Source: Botryococcus braunii
Lineage: Eukaryota; Chlorophyta; Trebouxiophyceae
Assembly (NCBI GenBank): GCA_002005505.1
Contig: KV908411.1
Coordinates: 131,366 to 195,365, forward strand
Reading direction: 5' to 3'
Length of the DNA stretch: 64,000 nt
In this document: in pieces, positions 63,621-64,000 of the stretch
How positions within the stretch are numbered: position 1 is the stretch's first letter
Layout of the letters: each line of letters opens with the position of its first letter
Notes under the pieces: generated by a model
What the model saw: only the letters and a program-made list of their open reading frames with translations
Told to the model about the DNA's origin: nothing
The model's database searches: none
Position numbers and translations under genes: made by a program

Positions 63621-64000
63621 TCTCTTCACCATCTTTTGCAACATGATCCTTGAAATGCAAAGAAGCTTCCATGCTGTTGCTCACAGAGGATAAAGTCCGC
63701 GACCAATGAGCAGCAAATCCCCCTTTCTGGCATCCAAGACAACTTTCATGACAGTAACAATTGTCCGGAGCCGACTTTGAAGGGGCTCTCTAATGGGATG
63801 GCGAACTTAAAGTGTCATTTTGCTACCCTGATTGTAAGCATTCCTACAGGAGCCATAACAACATTGAGGACACGACGGCATCTACAACAAATTCCACACC
63901 AGGTATTAATTAGTTTGTCCCAAATTTTGCTGCATGTGCAAGACTAACACCACTTTCATGTAAGCCATAACAATGCAAGTTTGAGAACATCACCATGTAT

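Overview
The window is nuclear DNA of a eukaryote. Its genes are split by many introns, almost all GT-AG. Between and inside them lie very long dinucleotide microsatellites ((CA)n, (GT)n, (GA)n, (AT)n), minisatellites and decayed retroelements. The gene set (an SP1/MUL1-type organellar E3 ligase, a DCL/DUF3223 protein and a plant-like Hep59/TLS1 splicing factor) and a short run of the plant-type telomere motif CCCTAAA point to a green alga or other member of the green lineage with a large, repeat-rich genome. The species cannot be named from the sequence. No tRNA, rRNA or CRISPR was recognised.

Layout: 1-4.0 kb, microsatellites and two facing copies of a decayed coding element. 4.2-8.4 kb (+), a type II/PRX5-like peroxiredoxin with an altered active-site motif and introns full of minisatellites. 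10.5-18.1 kb (-), a seven-exon MUL1/SP1-like membrane RING ligase whose first intron appears to be GC-AG. 19-20 kb, the 3' end of a broken non-LTR retrotransposon. 20-24.8 kb, no gene, but several strong palindromes. 24.8-28.8 kb (-), a six-exon TLS1/Hep59 gene with a tandem array derived from one of its exons. 29-32.5 kb, retroelement scraps, a large foldback and no recognisable gene. 32.6-33.8 kb (-), an unidentified phase-consistent gene. 34.3-39.2 kb (-), a gene for an unidentified, mostly disordered single-pass membrane protein. 40.9-43.2 kb (+), the TATA-binding protein (TBP) gene. 43.2-47.7 kb, decayed sequence with no confident gene. 47.7-57.7 kb (-), a 14-exon gene. 61.8-63.6 kb (-), a DCL-like (DUF3223) gene.

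The most striking item is the 14-exon gene at 47,698-57,689. All 14 exons join in consistent phase into a predicted 1,281-residue protein. Its first ~470 residues are a complete cobyrinate a,c-diamide synthase (CobB/CbiA: P-loop ATPase plus class I glutamine amidotransferase). Its last ~325 residues are a BtuF-type B12/corrinoid/iron-chelate-binding domain. A ~480-residue low-complexity linker joins them. A eukaryote-encoded fusion of a corrin-ring amidase to a substrate-binding-protein fold is unexpected, because no eukaryote is known to make B12 de novo. It is the best candidate here for an undescribed system.

The genes do not form an operon. Most (MUL1-like, TLS1, the two unknown genes, CobB-BtuF, DCL) lie on the minus strand; peroxiredoxin and TBP are on the plus strand. 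All exon models come from reading splice signals, phase and family resemblance by eye; no transcript data were available.
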